Positions 48,826 to 57,653 of a DNA stretch of 64,000 nt are shown here, in pieces. The DNA comes from Streptomyces sp. WMMB303. GTDB lineage: Bacteria; Actinomycetota; Actinomycetes; Streptomycetales; Streptomycetaceae. A program made the position numbers and the translations under genes. The first letter of the stretch is position 1, and each line of letters starts with the position of its first letter. The DNA is taken from assembly GCF_029351045.1 (NCBI RefSeq), contig NZ_JARKIN010000001.1, positions 3,274,501 to 3,338,500 on the forward strand, given 5' to 3'. The notes beneath the pieces are model-generated. The model was not told where the DNA came from. It ran no database searches and saw nothing but the letters and a program-made list of their open reading frames with translations.

Positions 48826-50484
48826 TCAGCGCAGCTTGGTCACCTTCAGCTCACCTGCGGCGTACTGGCGGCGCAGCACCTTCTTGTCGAACTTGCCCAC
48901 ACTGGTCTTGGGTACGGCGTCGAGCGTGACCCAGCGTTCGGGGAGCTGCCAGCGGGCGATGGTGGTGCCGAGGAAGGAGCACAGCTCCTCGTAGGGCAGC
49001 GGTTCGCGGCCCTCCCTGAAGACGACACCGGCCAGCGGGCGCTCGCCCCACTTCTCGTCGGTGACGGCGACGACGGCGGCCTCGGCGACCGCCTCGTGTG
49101 CCATCAGCGCGTTCTCCAGCTCGACGGACGAGATCCACTCGCCGCCGGACTTGATCACGTCCTTGGCGCGGTCGGTGAGCGTCAGATACCCGTCCGGGCT
49201 GATGACGCCGACATCGCCGGTACGCAACCAGCCGTCCGGGCTGAACTTCTCCTCGGGGCGCAGCGGAGGCTCGCCCACGCCGCCGAAGTAGGCGTCCGCG
49301 ATCCAGGGGCCGCGTACTTCCAGCTCGCCGGGTGAGGAACCGTCCCAGGGGGCGAAGCCGCCGCCCGGAGCCGCCAGGCGGGCCTCCACTCCGGCGGGGA
49401 AGCGGCCCTGGGTGACCCGGTAGGGCCACTCCTCCTCGGGGGTGAGGCCGCCCGGCGGGTGGGCGAGGCTGCCCAGCGGGGACGTCTCGGTCATCCCCCA
49501 GGCATGGCAGACCCGGACGCCGTGCAGGTCCTCGAAGGCCCGCATCATGCTCCGCGGGCAGGCGGAGCCGCCGATGGTGACGGTCTTCAGGCTGGAGATG
49601 TCGCGCGGCGTGGCGGCGAGCTCGTCCAGCAGTCCCTGCCAGATGACGGGGACGGCTGCCGCGTGGGTGGGCTGTTCCGCGGCGATCATCTCGGCGATCG
49701 GCCCGGGCTGCAGGAAACGGTCGGGCATGAGCATGCTGACGCCGGTCATGAAGACCGCATGCGGCAGCCCCCAGGCGTTGACGTGGAACATCGGCACCAC
49801 CGGGAGCGTGGTGTCGGCAGTGGTCAGCCCCATCGACTCGGCCATGTTGACCTGCATGGAGTGCAGGTAGACGGAGCGGTGCGAGTAGACGACGCCCTTG
49901 GGGTCACCGGTGGTGCCGGAGGTGTAGCACATGGCGGCTGCCGTGCGCTCGTCCAGCTCGGGCCAGTCGTAGTCGGTCGGACGCCCGGCGAGCAGTTCCT
50001 CGTAGTCGTGCACCTGGGGCACGCAGTCGGCCAGTACCGAGGTGTCGCCCGGGCCCACGACCACGATGTGCTCGACGGTCTCCAGCCGGGGCAGCAGCGG
50101 CGCCAGCAGCGGGAGCAGCGTTCCGTTGACCAGGATGACGCGGTCGGCCGCGTGGTTGACGATGAAGACGAGCTGCTCGGCGGGCAGCCGCAGGTTGAGC
50201 GTGTGCAGCACTCCGCCCATGGAGGGTATTGCGAAGTACGCCTCCACGTGCTGCGAGTTGTTCCACATGAGAGTCGCGACCCGGTCCTCCGGTCGCACCC
50301 CCAGTGCGTCCCGCAGGGCGTGGGCGAGCTGCGCGGCGCGCTCCCCGGTCGCCCGGAAGGTCGTGCGGTGCGGCTCGGCCTCGCCGGTCCACGTGGTGAT
50401 CCGCGCGTCCCCGTGGACGGTCATTCCGTGGCGCAGGATGCGCGAGATGGTCAGCGGTACGTCGTCCTGCATCGTGCTCAGCAC
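48826..50484 (-). CDS. Long-chain fatty-acyl-CoA ligase (AMP-forming)
   Basis: A 552-residue adenylate-forming enzyme. Motifs: the P-loop-like [20 protein letters not shown] (about 188-207), [16 protein letters not shown], the [12 protein letters not shown] segment, GWLRTGDVG, and the hinge and catalytic lysine region [23 protein letters not shown] and [18 protein letters not shown]. It activates a fatty acid to acyl-CoA via acyl-adenylate; the [20 protein letters not shown] start is typical of the FadD-like group in actinomycetes. The GTG at 50482-50484 (with GGGGAGG upstream) is preferred to an ATG at 50526 with no ribosome-binding site. Confidence 0.93.
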   Translation of the reverse strand: MLSTMQDDVPLTISRILRHGMTVHGDARITTWTGEAEPHRTTFRATGERAAQLAHALRDALGVRPEDRVATLMWNNSQHVEAYFAIPSMGGVLHTLNLRLPAEQLVFIVNHAADRVILVNGTLLPLLAPLLPRLETVEHIVVVGPGDTSVLADCVPQVHDYEELLAGRPTDYDWPELDERTAAAMCYTSGTTGDPKGVVYSHRSVYLHSMQVNMAESMGLTTADTTLPVVPMFHVNAWGLPHAVFMTGVSMLMPDRFLQPGPIAEMIAAEQPTHAAAVPVIWQGLLDELAATPRDISSLKTVTIGGSACPRSMMRAFEDLHGVRVCHAWGMTETSPLGSLAHPPGGLTPEEEWPYRVTQGRFPAGVEARLAAPGGGFAPWDGSSPGELEVRGPWIADAYFGGVGEPPLRPEEKFSPDGWLRTGDVGVISPDGYLTLTDRAKDVIKSGGEWISSVELENALMAHEAVAEAAVVAVTDEKWGERPLAGVVFREGREPLPYEELCSFLGTTIARWQLPERWVTLDAVPKTSVGKFDKKVLRRQYAAGELKVTKLR

Positions 50485-50815
50485 CGGGGCCTCCCCATGA
50501 GCGGTGGATACGCGGAACGGACGCATGCCGTGCGATGCACGCGCGTGCGCGCACGCGGGAAGCGGCTACGCACAGGTGTGGAATTACGCGCGGGTAATGC
50601 GTCGGTTTCGCGGAAGCCTGCCACCGACCGCTCGGTATGTCACGGGGTCCTGTGCGGATCCGTCGCCGATCTCGGATCGCGAACCCCCCGTCGGCCCCGG
50701 TTGCGGAACCGTCTCCCGGGTTCGTCCCCCTCCCCCGAACACCGCCCGGAAGCCCCTTCGGGATGCCCGGCGCGCCCCCCGGCCGGCGCTGCCGGCTCAC
50801 CCTCGGACCCCCGGT
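50485..50815. other. Intergenic region with alternating purine-pyrimidine tract
   Basis: No gene is supported. At 50535-50557 a 23-base strictly alternating purine-pyrimidine run (built of GC/CA/TG steps: TGCACGCGCGTGCGCGCAC core) lies about 60 bases upstream of the acyl-CoA ligase start and has Z-DNA-forming character. Otherwise GC-rich spacer. Confidence 0.45.
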
Positions 50816-51460
50816 TCAGGCCGCGACAGCCTCCTGGGCCGCGGACTCGGCCGCGGGTCCGGCCACAGGAGCGTCCGCGCGGACGTCCGCCGCGAGCTGC
50901 GCGTCCTCCCGCAGCTTGGCCAGGGCCCGTGAGACGGCGCTCTTGACCGTGCCGACGGAGACGCCGAGCACCTCGGCCGTCTGTATCTCGCTGAGGTCCT
51001 CGTAGTAGCGCAGCACCACCATGGCGCGCTGCCGGGCGGGCAGCTTGAGCACCGCTCGCCACATGGCGTCCCGTACGGCCTGCTGCTCGGCCGGATCGGG
51101 CGCGGGCAGCGGGTCGGGCTCCGGCAGCTCCTCGCAGGAGAACTCGTCCACCTTGCGGCGGCGCCACTGCGACGTGCGGGTGTTGACCAGCGCCCGGCGG
51201 ACGTAGCCGTCCAGCGCGCGGTGGTCCTCTATCCGCTCCCAGGCCAGATAGGTCTTCGTCAGTGCCGTCTGGAGCAGGTCCTCGGCGTCACTGGGGTTGG
51301 CGGTCAGGGAGCGGGCGGTGCGCAGCAGCACCGGGCCGCGCGCTTGGACGTAGGAGGTGAACGTCAGTGGCTGTCCCCCGGAGCCTGGCTGCATCGCAAG
51401 GGACCGCGCGTGCTTCGCATTGAAGGTCCGGGGAGTCCGAACTGTCCCAGGCGTGGTCAT
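50816..51460 (-). CDS. SigE-family (SigE70) ECF sigma factor
   Basis: A 214-residue ECF sigma factor of the actinomycete SigE family. Region 2: GPVLLRTARSLTANPSDAEDLLQTALTKTYLAWERIEDHRALDGYVRRALVNTRTSQWRRRKVDE; region 4: LPARQRAMVVLRYYEDLSEIQTAEVLGVSVGTVKSAVSRALAKLRED. No anti-sigma gene is adjacent. ATG 51458-51460 chosen; the first 30 residues are unconserved, so a start at the internal ATG near MQPGSGG is possible. The upstream gap contains a hairpin GGTGGA-GAGAA-TCCACC at 51563-51579. Confidence 0.9.
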   Translation of the reverse strand: MTTPGTVRTPRTFNAKHARSLAMQPGSGGQPLTFTSYVQARGPVLLRTARSLTANPSDAEDLLQTALTKTYLAWERIEDHRALDGYVRRALVNTRTSQWRRRKVDEFSCEELPEPDPLPAPDPAEQQAVRDAMWRAVLKLPARQRAMVVLRYYEDLSEIQTAEVLGVSVGTVKSAVSRALAKLREDAQLAADVRADAPVAGPAAESAAQEAVAA

Positions 51461-51606
51461 GGCATCCACGCTAGGAGTCGGTCGGCCTCCCCGGATCGCC
51501 CGAAGGTCCCGATGCCGCGTCCGCCTCAGGGTGTAGTGGTGGTGCTTCCTACACCTCCTGAAGGTGGAGAGAATCCACCAGGCGGATCAGGGTGTGCCGG
51601 GAGCAG

Positions 51607-52701
51607 TCATCCGACGACCGCCACCGGGGCGTCCACGAGGTTCTGGTCGATGTGCACCGTGTGGCCGCCGTAGGTGCGCTTCACGTTGCCCGTGTGCTGG
51701 TGGATGCGGCGGTGCGGCTGCCACGCCTCCGGGTTGAGATTCCGCTCCCCGTCGGTCGACGGCTCGGTGCGCCAGCGGGCGAACCACACCGCCGACGGCA
51801 GCCCCCGGGCGCCCGCGGCGCGGGCCTTCTCCAGGTGCGCGACGCCGAAATCCGCGCTGCTGTAGAAGCCTGCGACGTATCCCTCGGCACGCACCGCGCT
51901 GTTCCACCCCTGGATGAAGCGCAGCGTGGTGTCGGCGCACTTCTGCTGCTTGTACCGGTACGCCTCCATGTCGAGGTAGACGGCGCTGTTCCTGCCCATC
52001 CCGAGCTTCTCCGCCTGGCGTACCGCGTCCAGCCCCTCCCGCTTGCCCTGCCCGTAGGGGTCCTTGTCGGACATCCGGAACCTGCGCTTGTTCTTGGCGA
52101 TGACGCAGGGCGCCTGCGAGCCCACGTAGACCGGCATCAGCTTCCAGCCCTGCTGATCGACCGTCCGTACCCAGTCGGGGCTCAGATGCTTCTGCTTCGG
52201 GCACGCTCTGCCGCGGCCGCCGATGTAGACGCCGACGGCACCGAACGGCGAGGTGCCGTGCCAGGCCCGCATGGTGTCCGCCGAGGGGGCCTGGCAGGTG
52301 TCGAAGGCGTTGCCGCGGAAGATCTGCGCCCCGAACTCGCGGGGATCGCCCCGTACCAGGGAGGGCTGGTCACCCGCGTCGGCACCGGGTGACCCCGGGT
52401 CGGCCGGTGCGTCCGGCGCGGCCGGGTCGGTCAGCTCCCTGGAGTCGCCGGGCCCGCTTCCCGGGTCTCCCGGCTCGCGCGGTTCCCCTGGCACCCCCGG
52501 CTCCCCGGGGGTCGGCGCACCGCCACCGGGAGCGGGGTCGGACGGGGCGCCGTCCGGGGCGGGAGCGGCGGGGCGGTAGGCGGCGGAGTCGAGGGGAGTG
52601 GGTTCGGCACCGGAGGCGGGGACAGCGCCTCCGGTGAGCACAGTGGCGAGCGCGGCCGACAGCAGGGCGGCCCGTCGCATCATCTGATTTTTGGTCGCCA
52701 T
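51607..52701 (-). CDS. Secreted DUF1906 (glycoside hydrolase-like) protein
   Basis: A 364-residue exported protein. Signal peptide (MMRRAALLSAALATVLTGGAVPASGAE), a Pro/Gly-rich spacer of about 100 residues, then a DUF1906 domain (about 150-355): GAQIFRGNAFDTCQAPSADTMRAWHGTSPFGAVGVYIGG, GWKLMPVYVGSQAPC, SAVYLDMEAYRYKQQKC, GYVAGFYSSADFGVAHLEKARAAG and WFARWRTEP. The family folds as a glycosidase-like TIM barrel with a catalytic-type acidic patch (DMEAY) and is exemplified by mycobacterial Rv2525c, exported by Tat and linked to cell-wall remodelling. Start ATG 52699-52701. Confidence 0.9.
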   Translation of the reverse strand: MATKNQMMRRAALLSAALATVLTGGAVPASGAEPTPLDSAAYRPAAPAPDGAPSDPAPGGGAPTPGEPGVPGEPREPGDPGSGPGDSRELTDPAAPDAPADPGSPGADAGDQPSLVRGDPREFGAQIFRGNAFDTCQAPSADTMRAWHGTSPFGAVGVYIGGRGRACPKQKHLSPDWVRTVDQQGWKLMPVYVGSQAPCVIAKNKRRFRMSDKDPYGQGKREGLDAVRQAEKLGMGRNSAVYLDMEAYRYKQQKCADTTLRFIQGWNSAVRAEGYVAGFYSSADFGVAHLEKARAAGARGLPSAVWFARWRTEPSTDGERNLNPEAWQPHRRIHQHTGNVKRTYGGHTVHIDQNLVDAPVAVVG

Positions 52702-52948
52702 GGGCCGAGTGAACGAGCCGGAACCCGCGGAACCGGTCAGGCACGCCCGCCACGCCCCACGATTCAGCCATCTGCCGCGCGCACCCGCTGCGCGGCACGG
52801 CGCGGCACGGCGCGGAACGACACGGCACGGAGGGGTCAGGAAACGGCGGCGAGAACGACGACCGCGCGTCCGCGACAGCATCGCGAACGCGCGGCCCGAG
52901 CCCAGCCCCACGGACGACGGCCGATCAGAGCGACCGGCCGTCAGCCCG

Positions 52949-53230
52949 TCACCACATGTTGCTGAAGACGACGGTGGCTGTCTCGTTGTGCGTCTCGTTG
53001 ACCTGATTCACGACGGCACCGTTGCCGTTGACGGTGGCGTTGTTGGCGTTGTTGGTGTTGTTCCCGTTGCCCACCGCGCCCTGCACCTGGGAGCTGGAGC
53101 TCGCGTTGGAGTTGGATCCGTCGTCCGCGAGGGAGCCGTTGTCCGCCTGGGCCACGCCGGACATGACGGCGAAGGCGAACGGAAGGGCGGCGGCGGCCGC
53201 GATGACGCGGGCGGTACGGATGCGTGCCAT
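52949..53230 (-). CDS. Asn-rich small secreted protein, amyloid-like repeat
   Basis: A 93-residue protein with a clear signal peptide (RIRTARVIAAAAALPFAFAVMSGVAQA) and a mature part of about 63 residues with very high Asn and Ser content: DNGSLADDGSNSNASSSSQVQ, GAVGNGNNTNNANNATVNGNGAVVNQVNETHNETATVVF. No Cys, no Trp except the last residue. The Asn-Gly-Asn and Gln/Asn periodicity recalls surface-fibre and amyloid-forming proteins, but it is not a chaplin (no chaplin domain) nor a rodlin as I know them. GGAGG at 53239-53243 fits ATG 53228-53230; an ATG at 53236 is too close to the ribosome-binding site. Function unknown. Confidence 0.8.
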   Translation of the reverse strand: MARIRTARVIAAAAALPFAFAVMSGVAQADNGSLADDGSNSNASSSSQVQGAVGNGNNTNNANNATVNGNGAVVNQVNETHNETATVVFSNMW

Positions 53231-53634
53231 GTTCATTCCTCCAGGAACGGTAAGTTGCGCCACGAGGGACGCTGCACCGGAAGTGCGTTGCTGCCGTGAA
53301 CAGTTGGCCCACTGTCCGCGGCTTCGCTTGCGACGTCGCGGGTCCAGAGCTGCCCACGACGTCGGGGGCCGATTCGCCCGGACAGCCTCATTCCCCCGCA
53401 CGTATGACGAGCTGTCGATAAACCCCATGTACGCCCCCAAGCCTGTGCTTTCCGCCCCTGCTCCCCACCCCGGTACCGCAGTCCCCGCACGTCAGCACGG
53501 GATCGGAGACAGCGGCCGGGCCCGGCGCTCGCCCGACCGCGCGCGCCGCCGTCCGCGCGCCGCCCCGGACCACCCGTCGTCCGGCCGGTGCCCCGTCCGG
53601 TGGTTTCGTCCGGTGGCTTCGCCGGAGGACTTCG
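53231..53634. other. Promoter region of the Asn-rich protein
   Basis: No gene is supported. The region separates two leftward genes. GACGTCG occurs twice (53332-53338 and 53359-53365) and could be a binding repeat; the rest is ordinary spacer. Confidence 0.35.
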
Positions 53635-54282
53635 TCAGCTCGGCGGGCGCCAGCCCGGGTCCCGCCCGGCGAGGCCGACGATCCTGTCCAGCAGCGGGGC
53701 GTCGGCCTCGACGTGCACGACCGGCCCGAAGATCCCCTGCTCCCCGTCCTCGGCGACCGCACCGGCCAGGAAGCTGTGGACGGCACGCAGGCTCGGCTCG
53801 TCCGGCTCGTACTCCTGTCCGGTGGCCCGTGCCAGGTCCCAGCCGTGCACCACGAGCTCGTCCAGCGTGACCAGACCGCCCTCCGTCCCCGTCAGGGTGA
53901 TGCCGCCCGCCTGCGTGCTGCCCGTCCAGGCGTCCGGCGCCGACCACGCCACCGCCAGGTCCGCCAAGGAGTGCGGCAGGCTCTCGCGCCAGTCGTCGGG
54001 GAGCTGCTCTCCCGAGAAGGGGACCGGAGCCTCGGCCGTGCCCTCCCCCACCTCCTTGCGCGCCGTGCGCTGGAGGCCCACCGCCAGCTGGCCGATGTGC
54101 CGGAGCAGGTCCCGTACGGCGAACTCCGTGCAGGGCGTGGGGGCGCCGAGCTGGTCGTCCCCCACGCCGGTCACCACCGCCGCCGCGCGACGCGCCGCCG
54201 GACGCAGGTCGACGGGAACGTCTTCCCCGCCGCCCGGCCCGGCCCCCGCCCCGGACATCACGTCACTGACACCGTCCACCAT
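53635..54282 (-). CDS. TIGR03086-family DinB-like metal-binding protein
   Basis: A 215-residue protein of the TIGR03086 (MDMPI-like) family. Characteristic blocks: DLRPAARRAAAVVTGVGDDQLGAPTPCTEFAVRDLLRHIGQLAVG, SLADLAVAWSAPDAWTG and the second half VTLDELVVHGWDLARATGQ with the HGWD metal-binding pair, then PLLDRIVGLAGRDPGW at the end. Function of most members is unknown. ATG 54280-54282 with GGGAGGCG upstream is preferred to the longer frame starting at 54447. The window has a second, distant family member at 6381-7073. Confidence 0.88.
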   Translation of the reverse strand: MVDGVSDVMSGAGAGPGGGEDVPVDLRPAARRAAAVVTGVGDDQLGAPTPCTEFAVRDLLRHIGQLAVGLQRTARKEVGEGTAEAPVPFSGEQLPDDWRESLPHSLADLAVAWSAPDAWTGSTQAGGITLTGTEGGLVTLDELVVHGWDLARATGQEYEPDEPSLRAVHSFLAGAVAEDGEQGIFGPVVHVEADAPLLDRIVGLAGRDPGWRPPS

Positions 54283-54736
54283 GCCGCTCGCCTCCCGTTC
54301 CGCGGATACGTCGCTGCCGCCAGAGCGAGGTGCCCGCGCGACGCGGCCGCCGCCGCGCCCCGGCGCCGCCCCGGCGGGACGACGCCGGGGGTACAGCCGT
54401 GCGGCCGTGAACACCCCGTGACACCAGCGTCCGCCTCTGCAGACCATCCGGCACGGCGGAACTCGTCGACCGCGGGCCCGGCACCCTCCGGTGCCTCCTG
54501 TCGCCCCGGCTCGCGGGCGGGTCCCGTACGGCCGCCGCGCGGGAAGAGCCCTTCGCGGGTGCTCCGCCGTACGGGTGGATCAGCCACCGGCACACCCCGC
54601 GGAGCCGCGGGCCGCTGCTCGCCCGCGGCGGCCGGCGTGAGCGGCGTGCCCGTGTTCGGCGTGCCCCCTCCGTTTGGCGGTGATCTGCCGGGGAATCATC
54701 GACCCCAGGGGAGTATCGGAGCATCGGGGGAAGCTC
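54283..54736. other. Intergenic region between the divergent DinB-like and hypothetical genes
   Basis: No gene is supported. It holds two divergent promoters; a lower-GC patch at 54655-54730 (GTTTGGCGGTGATC, GGGGAATCATCG) is probably the promoter of the rightward gene. Confidence 0.35.
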
Positions 54737-55069
54737 ATGGGGGATACGTCGCGCCCGCGTCGCACCGACGCCGAGGCGGTCGGCACAGACGCCGCAGCGG
54801 ACGCCGGAGCCGCGGCGGAACGGGCCGCGAATCGCACCCGCGCGCGGGCACCGCTCCCGCGGCGCGACCCCGACCGGTTCGCCGACGGGCCTCCCGACCC
54901 ACTCGCCTCACTGCTGGCCAAGGTCACCAAGGGGGAGACGGTTCCGACTCCCGGGAGGGGCACCCCCGGTACCCACCCGGACGGCGAGGAACGCGACCCC
55001 CGCGAGGAGGAGTGGCGGGAACACGACCGCCGCGGCCCGTACGGGCAGGGCCGTCGCCGCAGGAACTGA
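54737..55069 (+). CDS. Small disordered hypothetical protein (110 aa)
   Basis: A 110-residue highly charged, low-complexity protein: MGDTSRPRRTDAEAVGTDAAAD, RARAPLPRRDPDRFADGPPDPLASLLAKVTKGETVPTPGRG, then an Asp/Glu/Arg tail ending QGRRRRN. The central DPLASLLAKVTKGETVP has the only helical potential and is probably the conserved part. ATG 54737 follows GGGGGAAGC. No domain recognised. Confidence 0.6.
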   Translation: MGDTSRPRRTDAEAVGTDAAADAGAAAERAANRTRARAPLPRRDPDRFADGPPDPLASLLAKVTKGETVPTPGRGTPGTHPDGEERDPREEEWREHDRRGPYGQGRRRRN

Positions 55070-55215
55070 CGGGCGCTCCGTTCTTCCGCCCGTCCCGACG
55101 GACCGCCCGCCGCCGGGGCCCATGCGGCATGTCCGCCACCTCTGGCCCACGCATGGCCCGCACACGCTGGTCAGGGATGGCAGATGAGGGAAGCGAGGTG
55201 CGACACGCACGCGCG

Positions 55216-55248
55216 GAGGGGGTTCCTCTCCGACGGAGGAACCCCCTC
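55216..55248 (-). terminator. Hairpin terminator of tRNA-Ser(TGA)
   Basis: Perfect 13-base arms 55216-55228 and 55236-55248 (GAGGGGGTTCCTC and complement), 7-base loop, 25 bases downstream of the leftward tRNA-Ser. It also lies after the convergent hypothetical gene, so it may stop transcription from both sides. Confidence 0.75.
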
Positions 55249-55272
55249 TGACCTGCACGCTTTCTAACTGTG

Positions 55273-55359
55273 CGGAGGCGGTGGGATTTGAACCCACGGA
55301 GGTGTCGCCACCTCTACGGTTTTCAAGACCGCTCCCTTCGGCCGCTCGGGCACGCCTCC
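55273..55359 (-). tRNA. tRNA-Ser(TGA)
   Basis: An 87-base class II tRNA read leftward. Acceptor GGAGGCG with CGCCTCC, anticodon stem-loop GCGGT-CTTGAAA-ACCGT giving anticodon TGA (Ser, TCA-type codons), long variable arm AGAGGTGGCGACACCTC, T-arm GTGGG-TTCAAAT-CCCAC, discriminator G. CCA not encoded. With 14620-14706 and 42325-42416, three of the tRNA-Ser isoacceptors are in this window. Confidence 0.97.
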
Positions 55360-55402
55360 GGGTGTCGTCGCGCGTACGACACGGGAACAGCCTAGCGTGT
55401 GA

Positions 55403-57223
55403 TCAGTCGTCGCCCTTCCGGGATCCGAGGGTCAGCTCGACGGTCTTCTCCTTGCCGTTCCGTTCGTAGGTGAGCTCGACCTTCTCGCCCGGCTGGTGGG
55501 TCCAGATGGTGCCGATGAGGGTGGGCCCGCTGTCGATCAACGTGTCGTCCAGCTTGGTGATGACGTCGCCGGGCTCGAGGCCCGCCTTGTCCGCCGGTCC
55601 GCCCGGGGTGACCGGGTCGGCGCCGCCCTCGCCGCTGTCGGAGATGGTGGCGCCCTTGCCGTTGCCGCCCAGCTGGACTGTCGCGCCGATCACCGGGTAG
55701 ACGGGCTGCCCGGTCTTGATGAGCTGCTTCGCCACGCGCTTGGCCTGGTTGGAGGGGATCGCGAAGCCGAGACCGACGCTGCCGGACTGGCCGCCCTGCA
55801 TACCGCCTCCGCCACCGCCCGGCTGGATGGCCGAATTGACGCCGATGACCGCGCCCTGGGCGTTCAGCAGCGGGCCGCCGGAGTTGCCGGGGTTGATCGA
55901 GGCGTCGGTCTGGAGCGCGCTCATGTACGACGCCTTGCTCCCCTGGCCGTCGCTGGACGCCACCGGACGGTTCTTCGCGCTGACGATGCCGGTGGTGACC
56001 GTGCCGGAGAGGCCGAACGGGGCGCCGATGGCGATGGTGGCGTCACCGACCGCCACGTTGTCGGAGTCGGCGATCGGCAGCGGGTTCAGCTTGCGGCCGC
56101 CGAGACCGCTGAGCTTCAGCACGGCGATGTCGTAGCCCTGCGCCTTGCCGACCACCTGGGCGTCGTACTTCTTGCCGTCGGAGAACGTCGCGGTCAGCTT
56201 GCCGCCCTGCGCCCCGTTGGCCACCACATGGTTGTTGGTGAGGATGTGGCCTTCCTTGTCGAAGACGAACCCGGTTCCGGTGCCCTCTTCGCCGCCGCCG
56301 GAGGAGCGGATGGTCACGACGCTCGGCAGCGCCTTGGAAGCTATGCCGGCGACGGACTTGGGTGAGCGGTTCAGTTTCTCGGGGTCGCCGGAGGAGCTGA
56401 TCGTGGTGGCGCCGTCGCTGCGGTCGGCGGCCCAGAAGCCGATTCCGCCGCCGATCCCGCCGGCCACGAGCGCGGCGACGAGGACACCGGCGAGCAGGCC
56501 ACCGCGGCGCTTCTTGCCGCCCGGTCCCGGGCCGGCCGGGCCGGACGGCATCGCCCAGGGGTCGTGCGGGGGCATCCCACCACCGCCCGGACCACCGGCG
56601 CCGGGACCACCCGGGCCGCCGGGGCCCGCCGGGCCGCCCGGACCGCCGTAGGGCGGTGGTGGAGGCGGCATCGGGGTTCCCGTTCCGTCCTGGCCCCAGC
56701 CGCCGGACTGCCCCGCGCCGGGCGGACCCGAGCCGGGACCCGCGTCCGGTCCGGAGCCGACGCCCGGGTCGTCGCCGGGCTGCCGCGGGCCGGCCTCGGT
56801 CGCCACGGGGGCCGGCGCGGCGGAAGCGGGCGGCGTACCGGGGGCGGCGGGGGCCGCCGCCGGGGGGGCGACCGGTGCGTCGGCGGGCTGCTGCGGGGTG
56901 GGGACCGCGGGCTCGTCCCCCGCGGACTGCTGCGCCGCGGGCGGCGCGTCGGTCCCCCCCTGCGGTGGCTGCACGAGCGTGTCGTCCATGGACTCCCTCT
57001 TCGATACGACCGTGTCCTGGACGTCCGGACCCTTCTGCGTACGGTCCGCGTCGGTGGCGGCGTCGGCGGATGCGGGGGCGGACGAGTCAGGGGAGGGCAG
57101 CGAGAAGTCGCCGTCCTCGCGGCTCGTCGGGGCGCCGGTCGACGGGGCCTGGGCCGGCGCCGGGGGCGTGGGACCCGGCCCCGCCGCAGGCGTCACGGCA
57201 GCGCCCTCGTTCTCGGTGCTCAC
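55403..57223 (-). CDS. HtrA/DegP-type membrane serine protease with PDZ domain
   Basis: A 606-residue envelope protease. Residues 1-237 are a disordered Pro/Gly/Gln cytoplasmic region (GPGGPAGPGGPGGPGAGGPGGGG), 242-266 the membrane helix (LLAGVLVAALVAGGIGGGIGF), then a trypsin-like domain with intact triad: His332 in LTNNHVVAN, Asp365 in YDIAVL and Ser448 in PGNSGGPLL; a PDZ domain ends the protein (about 510-600: GGPADKAGLEPGDVITKLDDTLI). HtrA proteins degrade or refold misfolded exported proteins under stress. GTG 57221-57223 with AGGAG upstream. Expression of such genes in Streptomyces responds to envelope stress. Confidence 0.94.
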   Translation of the reverse strand: MSTENEGAAVTPAAGPGPTPPAPAQAPSTGAPTSREDGDFSLPSPDSSAPASADAATDADRTQKGPDVQDTVVSKRESMDDTLVQPPQGGTDAPPAAQQSAGDEPAVPTPQQPADAPVAPPAAAPAAPGTPPASAAPAPVATEAGPRQPGDDPGVGSGPDAGPGSGPPGAGQSGGWGQDGTGTPMPPPPPPYGGPGGPAGPGGPGGPGAGGPGGGGMPPHDPWAMPSGPAGPGPGGKKRRGGLLAGVLVAALVAGGIGGGIGFWAADRSDGATTISSSGDPEKLNRSPKSVAGIASKALPSVVTIRSSGGGEEGTGTGFVFDKEGHILTNNHVVANGAQGGKLTATFSDGKKYDAQVVGKAQGYDIAVLKLSGLGGRKLNPLPIADSDNVAVGDATIAIGAPFGLSGTVTTGIVSAKNRPVASSDGQGSKASYMSALQTDASINPGNSGGPLLNAQGAVIGVNSAIQPGGGGGGMQGGQSGSVGLGFAIPSNQAKRVAKQLIKTGQPVYPVIGATVQLGGNGKGATISDSGEGGADPVTPGGPADKAGLEPGDVITKLDDTLIDSGPTLIGTIWTHQPGEKVELTYERNGKEKTVELTLGSRKGDD

Positions 57224-57653
57224 AGCTCACTCCTCATCAGGTACACGACATCGCAGAGATGGGCGTGTTCACGTACGCGGGTATCCGGAGACAGCTTTTC
57301 CCATCACACATCAGACGGGCGTAAACCGACGCTGAGCGTCCGCACCCCCTTCTTTACGTCGGGTCAAAACCGGACATAGAACCCCATTTTCTCGGTAGCT
57401 CCCGGATTTGCGGGCGCTGCCGGGCGCGCGAGTCGGCTCCGGCGCGACGTCACCCACACGCGTGATCACGGCACCCAGCCTAGGCGCGCCCGCACCGAAC
57501 CGCCCCTCGGCGGATCCGCACCGAAACCGTCCCTCGGCGCACCGGTACCGGATCCCACCGGGTCCGGCGCCGATCGAAACCCCGCGAGCGCCGCGAAGTG
57601 CTCCCCACAACCCTGCACAGTGTGTCCATTCGGCCCGGTGGCACGATATCCCG
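57224..57653. other. Divergent promoter region with direct repeats
   Basis: No gene supported. It holds the HtrA and GDPD promoters. Two near-identical direct repeats (CGCACCGAACCGCCCCTCGG at 57491-57512 and CGCACCGAAACCGTCCCTCG at 57517-57539) are adjacent, spaced by GATC. Their position between the genes allows a regulatory role, but low complexity is also possible. Confidence 0.4.
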
